64,000 bases of DNA from Paenibacillus amylolyticus (GTDB lineage: Bacteria > Bacillota > Bacilli > Paenibacillales > Paenibacillaceae), in the NCBI RefSeq assembly GCF_029689945.1, contig NZ_CP121451.1, positions 2,976,001 through 3,040,000 on the forward strand. The letters run 5' to 3'. Of the stretch, positions 1 through 7,785 are shown in pieces; positions within the stretch are counted from its first letter, which is position 1; every line of letters starts with the position of its first letter. A program made the translations under genes and the position numbers. The notes beneath the pieces were generated by a model. It did not search any database. It saw only the letters and a list, made by a program, of their open reading frames with translations, and was not told the DNA's origin.

Positions 1-1
1 T

Positions 2-537
2 ACTGGTGCGACAGGTTCTGGAGCAATCATTCCTTATGCGTCAGGACTTCCAGTTGCGTTGACTACGGTATTGGGTGGACTTTGAACACGTCCAGTTTAG
101 TTGGTTTTGGTAACAGTGCTTCAGGAGTAAGTGTTAATGGAGGGATTATTGATCTCACAGGCGCTGCTGGCACCTTGCTTAACTTTGCTTTCTCCGCATC
201 ACGTACAGGAACGATTACTTCACTGGCTGCTTATTTCAGTACGACAGCAGCACTTAGCTTAATTGGATCTACAGTAACGATAACTGCACAATTATTCCGC
301 TCCACTACACCAAATAACACTTTTACAGCTGTACCCGGTGCAGCTGTAACGTTGACCCCTTCATTGACTGGCAGTTTAGCACTGGGCACAATATCCAGCG
401 GATTGACTACAGGTCTGAGTATTCCGGTATCCGCAGGCGACCGTCTGCTGATGGTCTTCTCAGCATCCGTAACTGCCGGAATTGATGTGGCTACGACTGT
501 GGCCGGATATGCAAGCGGTGGTCTTACTATCACTTAA
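2..537 (+). CDS. Collagen-like exosporium glycoprotein, BclB-type C-terminal domain (partial at left edge, frameshifted)
   Basis: Only the C-terminal globular domain lies in the window. The first 27 codons, in the frame starting at position 2 (ending [17 protein letters not shown]), stop at 83-85. The domain then resumes one frame over at position 82 ([17 protein letters not shown]) and runs to the stop at 535-537. This sequence is characteristic of the BclB C-terminal domain found at the end of collagen-like Gly-X-X spore-surface proteins. A single T missing from the TTT run at 81-83 would restore one frame, so I regard this as one gene with a 1-base indel. The expected role is in the outer spore layer (family knowledge). 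The collagen-like repeats would lie upstream of the window. The first-frame residues also end in a normal-looking stop, but the continuing domain makes a real terminus there unlikely. Confidence 0.75.
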   Translation, partial: WCDRFWSNHSLCVRTSSCVDYGIGWTLNTSSLVGFGNSASGVSVNGGIIDLTGAAGTLLNFAFSASRTGTITSLAAYFSTTAALSLIGSTVTITAQLFRSTTPNNTFTAVPGAAVTLTPSLTGSLALGTISSGLTTGLSIPVSAGDRLLMVFSASVTAGIDVATTVAGYASGGLTIT

Positions 538-567
538 CGGAAAATGAGCTATATAATAAGTTTATAG

Positions 568-612
568 ACAGGGACCCTTGCCATGATGGTGAGAGGTCCC
601 TGTTTATTTGTG
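568..612 (+). terminator. Rho-independent terminator of the BclB-like gene
   Basis: A 9-bp perfect stem (ACAGGGACC at 568-576 with GGTCCCTGT at 595-603) is followed by TTATTTG, 30 bases after the stop codon. Confidence 0.8.
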
Positions 613-630
613 AGCGCAATTCGTAGAGCA

Positions 631-658
631 TTAAAAAGGCGAGGAGTGCTCCTCACCT
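631..658 (-). terminator. Terminator of the siderophore-binding lipoprotein gene
   Basis: The minus strand reads GGTGAGGAG, a two-base loop, CTCCTCGCC, then a run of five T. It lies about 30 bases beyond the stop of the 686-1675 gene. Confidence 0.75.
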
Positions 659-685
659 TGTACAAACCTTGAGTCTACTTCAATA

Positions 686-1675
686 TCACTCCGTTTTGGT
701 TAGGCTGTCTACGACAAATTGCAGTTGGGCTTCCAACGAAATCGGGTCACTAAATACGAAGCCACGGTTGTTATCGCGATAAACGTGATTATTTTGGACA
801 GCAGGGAGGTTATCCCAGATAGGACCTTCAAAAACGGAATCCCCACTTTCATCACCTGTCCATCCACTAATGAAGATATAATCTCCTGCGTATTGTGGCA
901 ACAATTCAAGTGATAACTTGGCCCATCCCTTGCCGCTATCGATAGCTTCCTTCTGAATTATCGGCGGTGCCTTCAAACCGAACTCACCATAGATAATGTC
1001 TCCACCTCGTCCAAAGCTCCCATAGGCATAGAATTCTTTGGCACTTCCCGTATCAAAAATAGATACAGTGCGACCACCTACCGCTTGCTCCACGAGTGGT
1101 TTGTATTCAGCAATTTTAGCGTCCCACTCTGAGATCCAGGCTTTCGCTTGTTCTTCTCTACCAGTCATCTTGCCAAAATCCATTAATTGCTCACGCAGAG
1201 GTACTCCATAATTGACAGCTACGGTTGGTGCAATTTTGGATAGCTTTTCAATGGTCTCAGGATCATTCCATACTACAATTAAATCCGGCTGCAATTCCAT
1301 GATTTTCTCGTAGGGTACATCGTTACCGATGTTGACAACGTCATCCAGCATTCCTTCTGTATAACTGTTAAAGGACTCATCACCCGCCCCAACAGGCTTA
1401 AGGCCCAGTGCTAACAAATTGCCGGTAAATGCTCCCGCAACCATGACGACCCTTTGAGGTTTTTTGGGAATTTGCACTTCACCGTTAACCGCAGAATAGG
1501 TTACCATCTCTGAGCCGCTGGTCGGGGTGTTATTGCTATGACTCTCAGCACCTATCGTTTGACTTGGCGTACTACCAGCATTTCCATTCGTGCTCGCTGG
1601 CCTGGAACATGCGCTAACTAATAGAGTTAGACACAGCAGGAGGGCAACTCCTACAGGCAGTCTGCTTTGATACAT
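686..1675 (-). CDS. Iron-siderophore ABC transporter substrate-binding lipoprotein (FecB/FeuA type)
   Basis: The 329-residue product starts with a lipoprotein signal whose lipobox is LVSAC, with the lipidated Cys near residue 23. A Thr/Ser/Asn-rich linker of about 30 residues precedes a periplasmic-binding-protein fold of the siderophore class, with the conserved opening PQRVVMVAGAFTGNLLALGLKPVGAG and the motif LQPDLIVVW. It would bind Fe3+-siderophore outside the membrane and pass it to a FecCD-type permease. No permease or ATPase is next to it, so it probably uses one encoded elsewhere. The ATG at 1675 follows an AAAGGAGA ribosome site. A perfect Fur box lies 26 bases upstream, and an AraC regulator precedes it on the same strand, resembling a split version of the Bacillus Btr arrangement, where an AraC domain and a FeuA-like domain are fused. 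Confidence 0.88.
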   Translation of the reverse strand: MYQSRLPVGVALLLCLTLLVSACSRPASTNGNAGSTPSQTIGAESHSNNTPTSGSEMVTYSAVNGEVQIPKKPQRVVMVAGAFTGNLLALGLKPVGAGDESFNSYTEGMLDDVVNIGNDVPYEKIMELQPDLIVVWNDPETIEKLSKIAPTVAVNYGVPLREQLMDFGKMTGREEQAKAWISEWDAKIAEYKPLVEQAVGGRTVSIFDTGSAKEFYAYGSFGRGGDIIYGEFGLKAPPIIQKEAIDSGKGWAKLSLELLPQYAGDYIFISGWTGDESGDSVFEGPIWDNLPAVQNNHVYRDNNRGFVFSDPISLEAQLQFVVDSLTKTE

Positions 1676-1695
1676 CCGTAAATCTCCTTTTTCGC

Positions 1696-2644
1696 TTAGT
1701 TGATAATGATTATCATCTCTGATATCACTATAACGACGGAGTTTGCGGGGGCAATGGATGATCGAAGCCTAAGGATAGGACGATAAGAACCTCTTGTCAC
1801 CTGTCCGGATTCATACTTGAATTGTTTTGGTGTGACTCCCGTATGCTTTTTGAAGAGTCTTATAAAATAGGATACATCAGCATATCCGACACTTGCAGCG
1901 ACCTCTTGGAGAGATAACTCGGTCTTTTGCAGAAGCGTTCCTGCTTTATCCATCCGAATGACGATCAAGTAATCGATTATACTTGCACCAGTTACACGCC
2001 GGAAGTACTTGGACAGATAAGGGACGCTGTAATGGAATGTACGCGCAAGTGTTTCCCGGGTCAGCGGCTGGGCGTAGTGTTCATGCATATAGCGCATAAG
2101 CTGAGAAGCAAGGTCAGGCCTAGTGGCGCTAACCTGCTGCTGATCCATTTGTCTGAGCAATTCATACACAAATTGATAGAACAATGTTCGGGTATGAAGC
2201 CGCCCCAAACGTCCTGGTATATTCCATTCACCATGCATTCGCTCAGCGAGTTCGTAGAGGATGGCAGGATGGTACGGAACAAAACCATACTGGAGATGGA
2301 ATGGTAATAGTTGCTCTGGTTGTTGAAGTCTATGGTGCTTGCCAGGCAGCGGTAAGGAGGCTTTATAGAAAATCAGGTAATAATGAAAGGGTTCGTCTGT
2401 TGGGATGATATCCAGACGGGTGTTTTGCCCCATGGAGTACATAAAATGGCTTTATAACATGCTCAATTCCGTCTAAAATCACATTTGTGTTGCCATGCGT
2501 TACGTACAGAAAGGCGCTGGCAGGGAATAGGTAAGGGGGAACCAGCTCCCCGGCTTGTAAGACAATATGTCGTACATCCATGATTTTGAGCGATGCACAA
2601 TTCCAGATGAGTATGTGCTCTTGTATATCCAAAGTTGCTTTCAA
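1696..2644 (-). CDS. AraC-family transcriptional regulator, Btr-like (frameshifted)
   Basis: The N-terminal cupin-like sensor part (2644 down to about 2430, ending IKPFYVLHGAK) and the rest (from about 2435, TRLDIIPTDEPFHYYLIFYKA) are in different frames. Together they make one AraC regulator with about 90 sensor residues, a middle segment and a C-terminal double helix-turn-helix. The two helix-turn-helix units begin near LTRETLARTFHYSVPYLSKY and LSLQEVAASVGYADVSYF, the second followed by FKKHTGVTPKQFK. One extra base in the GGGG/AAAA stretch near 2425-2433 would explain the break. The TTG start at 2644 is preceded by GGAAGGAAGAG. By its position directly upstream of the siderophore-binding gene it is likely a substrate-responsive activator of siderophore uptake; that role is inferred. 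Confidence 0.75.
1701..1715. promoter_or_regulatory. Perfect 7-1-7 Fur box
   Basis: TGATAATGATTATCA is an exact match to the 7-1-7 Fur operator consensus. It sits just upstream of the siderophore-binding protein gene and inside the last codons of the AraC-family gene, encoding its Ile-rich C-terminal tail. Iron repression of 686-1675 is expected. Confidence 0.88.
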
Positions 2645-2865
2645 TAGAGAGTTCTCTTCCTTCCATGAGCTGTCGCAGCCAGCCTTTTATGTGGTGAGGT
2701 TATTATATAATAATATTACTGGACTCTTGTGAAAAAAACGAAATACGGTTGCCAAACGTCGTATTAATGCACGGTTCTTTTATAGTTGTCCAAAGGCTAT
2801 GATCAACGCAAGAACTATAAAAAGGAATGAAATAACATCCCGAGGAGTGTTACCACGGACAGCTC

Positions 2866-3000
2866 ATGAAACCTGTGCTCCAGACAATGAGCGACCGGGG
2901 AGCAGGGCATGTGCAGCATATGGAAAATCTGTACGGCAAAGAAGACGAGGAGGCAGGTGCAAACGCAACCGACCTTCAAAAAGTTAATTCTTTGGGGTAA
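2866..3000 (+). CDS. Possible small hydrophilic protein of 44 residues
   Basis: An ATG at 2866 opens a frame to TAA at 2998-3000, with an acidic tail (MENLYGKEDEEAGANATDL). The composition is protein-like and the frame runs close to a strong terminator, but the ribosome site is poor: the nearest GAGGAG is about 20 bases upstream. No family is recognised. The rest of 2645-3028 is AT-rich upstream sequence for the AraC gene. Confidence 0.3.
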   Translation: MKPVLQTMSDRGAGHVQHMENLYGKEDEEAGANATDLQKVNSLG

Positions 3001-3028
3001 CGTCTAGGTTCTAATCTAAGCATCGCAT

Positions 3029-3056
3029 AAAAAGCCCGCAAAAATTGCGGGCTTTT
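3029..3056. terminator. Bidirectional terminator
   Basis: A 10-bp perfect stem (AAAGCCCGCA / TGCGGGCTTT) with a short A-rich loop is flanked by A-rich and T-rich sequence. It can end the ankyrin gene on the minus strand and anything entering from the left. Confidence 0.85.
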
Positions 3057-3073
3057 CCTATCCAGTCATTCAA

Positions 3074-3868
3074 CTAGCTGTGAATCTCACTAGCGGATGT
3101 GGCACCTTGACTTTCAAGCCAGGGGATCAGTTCTACCCATAAATGTCGTTTGGCTGTGTCCAGTGGAGTCATTCCATCCCAGGTAGCTATCCAGTTCAGT
3201 TCGGCGCCTCGGTCAAGCAGATATTCGGCCGTTTCTCTTTGACCTCCATGGCAAGCACACCAGAAGGCAACGTTTACTGCATCGGGAGGAGAAGAGGAGG
3301 TACTTGTTCCCCAAGGATAATTTTCAGGGAGTTGAGCTCCTTTAAAGTGTTCTTGTAGGGCATGAATATTTCCAAGGGCGGCCGCATGCCATAGGGCAAA
3401 GGTCGCCCCGCGCTCAACCAAGCGTTGTGCTGCATCCCATTGTGCGAAAGCAATAGCATCGTCCAGCGGTGTACCACCGGCGATTACCGCGCCAGGCGCT
3501 TCCATGTCTGCTCCAGCATCAAGAAGGGCATCGAGCACTTGAACGTCATTGGAGCTTGCAGCCCAATGCAAAGGTGTCTCGATATGTGGGCCGACAAAAC
3601 GAGCATTTACTTCCGCACCGAACTTGGTCAATACTCGCACCGCATCTGCTCCATGAGGGAAGTGCCCCGGCCAATCTGTCACCACGTGCAGCAGCGTTTG
3701 AGAGATATTGGAGTCCGAGTCTATGTTGTCAGGCTTTCTTTCCAAGATTCTTATCATGGCCAAGCCGGGATTCTCAGCCAGCAGTTGCTGTAACGATGGG
3801 ATATCTCCAGTGTGAATGGCTTGAATGACGCTCACGGCAAGTCGTTCATCTTCGTACATCAATTCCAT
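3074..3868 (-). CDS. Ankyrin-repeat protein
   Basis: The protein is about 264 residues. It contains at least three ankyrin repeats, with the diagnostic strings ETPLHWAASSNDVQVLDALL, GTPLDDAIAFAQWDAAQRL and MTPLDTAKRH, and helices in between of the form ALWHAAALGNIHALQEHF. There is no signal peptide or membrane segment, so it is presumably a cytoplasmic protein-binding scaffold. I place the start at ATG 3868 because GGAAGGAG lies eight bases upstream; a TTG two codons earlier would sit too close to it. Partner unknown. Confidence 0.85.
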   Translation of the reverse strand: MELMYEDERLAVSVIQAIHTGDIPSLQQLLAENPGLAMIRILERKPDNIDSDSNISQTLLHVVTDWPGHFPHGADAVRVLTKFGAEVNARFVGPHIETPLHWAASSNDVQVLDALLDAGADMEAPGAVIAGGTPLDDAIAFAQWDAAQRLVERGATFALWHAAALGNIHALQEHFKGAQLPENYPWGTSTSSSPPDAVNVAFWCACHGGQRETAEYLLDRGAELNWIATWDGMTPLDTAKRHLWVELIPWLESQGATSASEIHS

Positions 3869-3919
3869 GCTCAAATCTCCTTCCAGACTTATATATCATA
3901 TCCATATTCATGGTTCTTA

Positions 3920-4891
3920 TCACATAAGCATCTGAACTGCGCATCTGGCATGATACTCCGCAAGACCTTTAGCGAATTGCTGATCGGGGAAATGTCTGTG
4001 AAGCAGCTTTAACCCTCCGGATACCAAAGATAAATGATGGCAAAATCGATAGAATATCATCCGCGCCGGGTCGAGATCGTTATTTTTTAAGTGGTGATAC
4101 AAGTCTCCAAAGCGAAACTCCAGAAAGCTATGCTCATGTTCGAGATCGAAGAATCCTGCGCCCTCAATATCAATAAGGCATGGTTGCATCGCATGATCTA
4201 TCCATATATGATCCGGACCCAGCTCTCCGTGGATGAAACTATAGAGCTCTCTGGGTTCAATTGCGCCTTCCAATTCGGATAGTTTCTCAAGCAGCTTTTC
4301 TTCATTTTTTCTAATAACGGTCATATGCTTGGATGCATAGGATAGGGCTGTTTCCGCATCCAAACGCTGAACTTTGTAACAAGGCTCGGCCTTTTTACTG
4401 TTATCGTTGGCGTTTCCATAAACATTTCTTTGGATGTTATGCATAGTAAACAGCATATCCCTGATTCGTTGAAACACTATATCCCGATCCTTGTGATTTT
4501 TATGCTGGAAATAGGCTTCGGCTTTCAGTCCATCGACATACTCAACAAGAGCAAAATCATAAGCGTGCCGATCTCTATCGTTATTTAGATGATACAAGGT
4601 AGGTGTTCGAATTCCATGTTGTGCGAGAAAGCGAGTATTCATTGAGAAATGTTCGCTGCCATATGAACTGTGAAAAGTGGGTTCATTTAAGATCTCTTCC
4701 TGAAAGTAGTTGCTGGAAATATCCCAAACGTACAACAGGCAAGTGAACCCATTCTTGAAGTCCATTTTGTAAATGACTTTTTGTGCGCCTCCATGAACTC
4801 TTGCGCTCTGCGTTATAAGATAACCGGCACCAAATACATTGTACACATAATCCTGCAATTCTTCACCCGTAAGATGGTTGTTCGAAATCAT
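3920..4891 (-). CDS. Aminoglycoside-phosphotransferase-family (APH/choline kinase-like) protein
   Basis: The 323-residue protein has a kinase-like fold with an N-lobe (VIYKMDFKNGFTCLLYVWD) and a C-lobe catalytic loop SFIHGELGPDHIWIDHAMQP, followed by the metal-binding segment CLIDIEGAGFFDLEHE. The canonical catalytic HGD is HGE here, and the DxD/E metal motif reads DIE. Substrate cannot be told; members phosphorylate aminoglycosides, sugars, choline or homoserine. The start ATG has CGGAG nine bases upstream. It stands alone, 28 bases or more from the promoter region of the ankyrin gene on the same strand. Confidence 0.8.
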   Translation of the reverse strand: MISNNHLTGEELQDYVYNVFGAGYLITQSARVHGGAQKVIYKMDFKNGFTCLLYVWDISSNYFQEEILNEPTFHSSYGSEHFSMNTRFLAQHGIRTPTLYHLNNDRDRHAYDFALVEYVDGLKAEAYFQHKNHKDRDIVFQRIRDMLFTMHNIQRNVYGNANDNSKKAEPCYKVQRLDAETALSYASKHMTVIRKNEEKLLEKLSELEGAIEPRELYSFIHGELGPDHIWIDHAMQPCLIDIEGAGFFDLEHEHSFLEFRFGDLYHHLKNNDLDPARMIFYRFCHHLSLVSGGLKLLHRHFPDQQFAKGLAEYHARCAVQMLM

Positions 4892-5032
4892 TGATTTATG
4901 CTCCGTTTCATCTGTATTTTGCCGGCCAGCAATCTAAATATATAGAACATTTTTCCAAAAATATAGACTGTTTCTTTACGATCTGTTAAAGTGTTGCTTA
5001 AGGTCTGTATATTCATATGTACATTCAAGCAA

Positions 5033-5070
5033 GGGGCAGGGCACTCATGTTCATGAGTAACCCGGCCCCT
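5033..5070. other. Stable hairpin between the phosphotransferase and SDR genes
   Basis: GGGGC at 5033 pairs with GCCCC at 5066-5070, with an inner perfect stem ACTCATG / CATGAGT. There is no strong U-tract on the minus strand, where the upstream SDR gene ends, so its role as a terminator is uncertain. Confidence 0.4.
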
Positions 5071-5141
5071 ATTTTGCATGCAAGTTAGCACTGTATTGAC
5101 ATCAATTTAAATTTAGAAACTTCGAATGTTGCCACCGAATT

Positions 5142-5915
5142 TTATACACTAAGTCCACCATCTACAGGCAAAACGACCCCGGTAACAAAAGAGGAATAAT
5201 CACTAAGCAACCAAGCGGCTGCGTTAGCAATCTCAATAGGTTCAGCCGGACGCCTGAGAGGTGTCTTAACACTAATTTGTTCAATAATGTCGGGGTTAAT
5301 AGAAACCCATTGCTGAATCATATCCGTCATTGTGGTTCCCGGAGCAATGGCATTGACCCGGATACCCGCTGGCCCATATTCAACCGCAGCCGTTTGAGTC
5401 AGACTGTTTACCGCTCGTTTAGATGCCCCGTACGCTCCCAATCCCGGGTTCCCCTTCAGACTACCCACGCTGCTGGTGTTGACAATGGAACCTGAACCTG
5501 AAGTCTCCATCATGGCTTTAATCTGGGCTTTCATGCACAGCCAGACGCCTTTATAATTTACGGACTGAATCAGGTCAAAGTCTTCTTCTCTCTCATCCAC
5601 CAGCGAGGATACCGTGACTCCGATGCCTGCATTATTAAAAGCAGCATCCAGACGGCCATATCGTTCCACTGTAGCCTTAACAGCTTCTTCAACATTGCTT
5701 GCATCTGACAGATCGGCTGTAAAATATGCTGCATCTCCGCCCGACGTCTCAATTTCATCCCTGACTTTGCGCAACTCAGTCTCTGTTCTTGCGACGAGCA
5801 TCACAGAAGCTCCTTGTTGTGCAAACAGCCTTGCTGCCTCAGCTCCAATGCCTCGCCCCGCACCTGTAATCATCACTATCTTGCTCGCCAACATTTGTCC
5901 TGTAATGGTTGTCAT
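5142..5915 (-). CDS. Short-chain dehydrogenase/reductase
   Basis: A classical SDR of about 257 residues. It has the NAD(P)-binding TGAGRGIG motif near residue 17, NNAG near 90, the catalytic Ser in VNTSSVGS, and the YGASK pair carrying the active-site Tyr and Lys. The C-terminus, VLPVDGGLSV, is typical of the glucose-1-dehydrogenase-like subgroup. Substrate unknown. The ATG at 5915 is preferred over the one at 5921 because AAGGAG lies seven bases before it. It is divergently transcribed from the 6043 regulator, which probably controls it. The palindrome AAGTATACTT at 5960-5969 between the two is a possible operator. Confidence 0.88.
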   Translation of the reverse strand: MTTITGQMLASKIVMITGAGRGIGAEAARLFAQQGASVMLVARTETELRKVRDEIETSGGDAAYFTADLSDASNVEEAVKATVERYGRLDAAFNNAGIGVTVSSLVDEREEDFDLIQSVNYKGVWLCMKAQIKAMMETSGSGSIVNTSSVGSLKGNPGLGAYGASKRAVNSLTQTAAVEYGPAGIRVNAIAPGTTMTDMIQQWVSINPDIIEQISVKTPLRRPAEPIEIANAAAWLLSDYSSFVTGVVLPVDGGLSV

Positions 5916-6042
5916 ATTCATTCTCCTTGCCTGGAATTGTTGATCTCATCAACTGGCTTAAGTATACTTTGACTATTAAATGGTCACGAGAACCTGCTTG
6001 ATGGTGGGTTTACGAGTGATAGGATAAAGGGGGAGCTTATAC

Positions 6043-6870
6043 TTGAACGACAGTGAGCGCCGTTTAGCGCTAGGTAATTTCTTAAGAGATTTACGCTCCG
6101 CTCTTTCTCCCCTTGATGTCGGCCTTTTGCCTGGAAATCGTCGTCGCACACGAGGTTTGCGGCGAGAGGAAGTCGCCGGGATCGCGAACATAGGACTTTC
6201 ATGGTATACACGCCTTGAGCAAGGTCGAGATATCCGTCCATCGGTAGGTGTTCTGGAAAGCTTGGCTTCAGCGCTCAAGCTGACACCCAATGAGCGAAGA
6301 CATCTCTTTCTGCTTGCTGGAGAATCACTGCCTCCCCAATCGACTATTATGGAAGAGAAAATCAGCTCAACCATTCAGGATATGCTGAATGAATTGAATC
6401 CGAATCCGGCCTATGTCATCGGGAAAAAGTGGGATTTTCTCGCTTGGAATAAAGCGGCGGATGCTGTATTTACGATAAATAGGGTATCACCTCCGCATGA
6501 TTATAATTTGATGTGGCGCCAATTTACGGATTCTGTGTGGAAAGAGGGATCGGAGGATTGGGAACGTGTCTCACAGAGAATGATTTCCGAGTTTAGAACG
6601 TCAAGAGCACGCTATCTGAACGATGATTCATTCGACAACTTAATCGAAGATTTGAAGAGGACAAGTGCTGATTTTACGAGGATGTGGCAGTATCATGAAG
6701 TGCCAGGTTCACTTGACGGCTACAAGAGGCTTTTGCACCCCACTTTTGGAGTTGTTGAATTTGAGCATGTCACCCTTCAATTTCCTAATGAACCAGATCA
6801 GCGAATCATGATTTATATGCCTCATCCAGCAACAAAAACTCTTTTAGAGCACTACTTCACGCACGAGTAG
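6043..6870 (+). CDS. XRE-family regulator with MmyB-like ligand-binding domain
   Basis: The 275-residue protein has an N-terminal helix-turn-helix (residues ~10-80; GLRREEVAGIANIGLSWYTR) and a C-terminal PAS-like MmyB domain (ITNPAYVIGKKWDFLAWN region onward, with FNEP-type ending LQFPNEPDQRIMIYMPHP). Such regulators commonly sit divergent to an SDR or oxidoreductase that they repress, exactly as here with 5142-5915. The start is TTG at 6043, with GGGGGAG seven bases upstream. Confidence 0.85.
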   Translation: MNDSERRLALGNFLRDLRSALSPLDVGLLPGNRRRTRGLRREEVAGIANIGLSWYTRLEQGRDIRPSVGVLESLASALKLTPNERRHLFLLAGESLPPQSTIMEEKISSTIQDMLNELNPNPAYVIGKKWDFLAWNKAADAVFTINRVSPPHDYNLMWRQFTDSVWKEGSEDWERVSQRMISEFRTSRARYLNDDSFDNLIEDLKRTSADFTRMWQYHEVPGSLDGYKRLLHPTFGVVEFEHVTLQFPNEPDQRIMIYMPHPATKTLLEHYFTHE

Positions 6871-6919
6871 ACAAGCATAAAAATTGAAAAGCATTCATTC
6901 GAAAAGGAGACATCCGTTT

Positions 6920-7594
6920 TTGAACTATTATTTTCTGGAATCTCAATATCCACGCAGAGGGTTCATTAGTGGCGGAACGACCTTCATTCCCCAATTAGAT
7001 ATGAATTATGTGGCGGTAGAGAATCCGTTGCCGGAGGGGACAACCGCAGAGGTTGAGTTAGTGTCTTCGGTGCGCAATCTGAATGTAGATTATTTTGAGA
7101 CGATCACAGGTACAAGACATGTATCAGATCGGTTTAAAAAGCTGTTGGAGGAAACGAATACAAACGCACAGTTTATTCCGACAACGGTATGTTATCACGA
7201 CGGTCGTACGGTGGAAGAAACCTATTGGACTGTACATCAGCTTGATCGTCTGGATGTTTTCGATTATGAACGTTCGGAATATGGACGCAAAGCGGTCATT
7301 GCTGCATCTGTACAACAGCCTCCGCGTAAGATCGTCAAAGTTGTATCCCGGATCTGCCTTCATGAAGAGCGAATTGGCGAGCATGAATTTTTTATGCTGG
7401 ATTATATCAATATCTTCAAACCCATGGTTTCAAAAGATTTTTACGAAGTATGCCAGAAACATAAGTTATATCTGAACGTGACAGAAGTTGGAAATGTGAG
7501 GGGTTTATTGTGCGTTGTCATAATTAGTGATAATGTTTTCATAATTTATGAGAAAAGTATGTTTATACATATTTATTCACCCGAAACAACGTAA
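6920..7594 (+). CDS. Imm11-family (DUF1629) immunity-like protein, atypical C-terminus
   Basis: The start [15 protein letters not shown], and the FLNYYFLE / [19 protein letters not shown] layout with a late [18 protein letters not shown] region, resemble the Imm11/DUF1629 family, which protects against polymorphic toxins. I choose TTG 6920 over TTG 6884 because GGAG lies about ten bases before it. No cognate toxin is adjacent, so it is an orphan. After about residue 195 the sequence turns hydrophobic and AT-rich ([15 protein letters not shown]) and no longer resembles the family end. The true C-terminus may have been replaced by the rearranged sequence that follows. Confidence 0.6.
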   Translation: MNYYFLESQYPRRGFISGGTTFIPQLDMNYVAVENPLPEGTTAEVELVSSVRNLNVDYFETITGTRHVSDRFKKLLEETNTNAQFIPTTVCYHDGRTVEETYWTVHQLDRLDVFDYERSEYGRKAVIAASVQQPPRKIVKVVSRICLHEERIGEHEFFMLDYINIFKPMVSKDFYEVCQKHKLYLNVTEVGNVRGLLCVVIISDNVFIIYEKSMFIHIYSPETT

Positions 7595-7624
7595 TATAAC
7601 TCTGGGCTAGAATAATGTTGCACC

Positions 7625-7768
7625 CACTAACGGCTCCTACCCGGATCACTGATGTTTGAGAGGCGACGTGCCCGAGGATGACGCTCGTCGCAGACGACGC
7701 AATCTCGGGCATGTTGTGGTGCTCGGCGTACCAGACCCGGGTGTAGCCGTGGGCCTCGGCGGTCTTGG
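7625..7768 (-). pseudogene. GC-rich fragment of a luciferase-like (MsnO8-type) monooxygenase
   Basis: Read on the minus strand, this stretch encodes [18 protein letters not shown] followed by [17 protein letters not shown] and SVIRVGA, the hallmark N-terminal region of LLM-class flavin monooxygenases. It has no start and no continuation on either side. By hand count roughly two thirds of the bases in its core (7662-7768) are G or C, far above its neighbours. It directly abuts the IS3-family element, so it looks like a scrap of horizontally acquired DNA. Confidence 0.65.
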
Positions 7769-7785
7769 AAGAAAGGGATGTTTGG

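Noticed and set aside
231..533. 100-residue minus-strand frame within the exosporium gene
   Set aside because: Antisense shadow of a clear conserved domain.
2799..2987. 62-residue Arg-rich plus-strand frame
   Set aside because: Composition is unlike a protein; the overlapping frame at 2866-3000 is more plausible.
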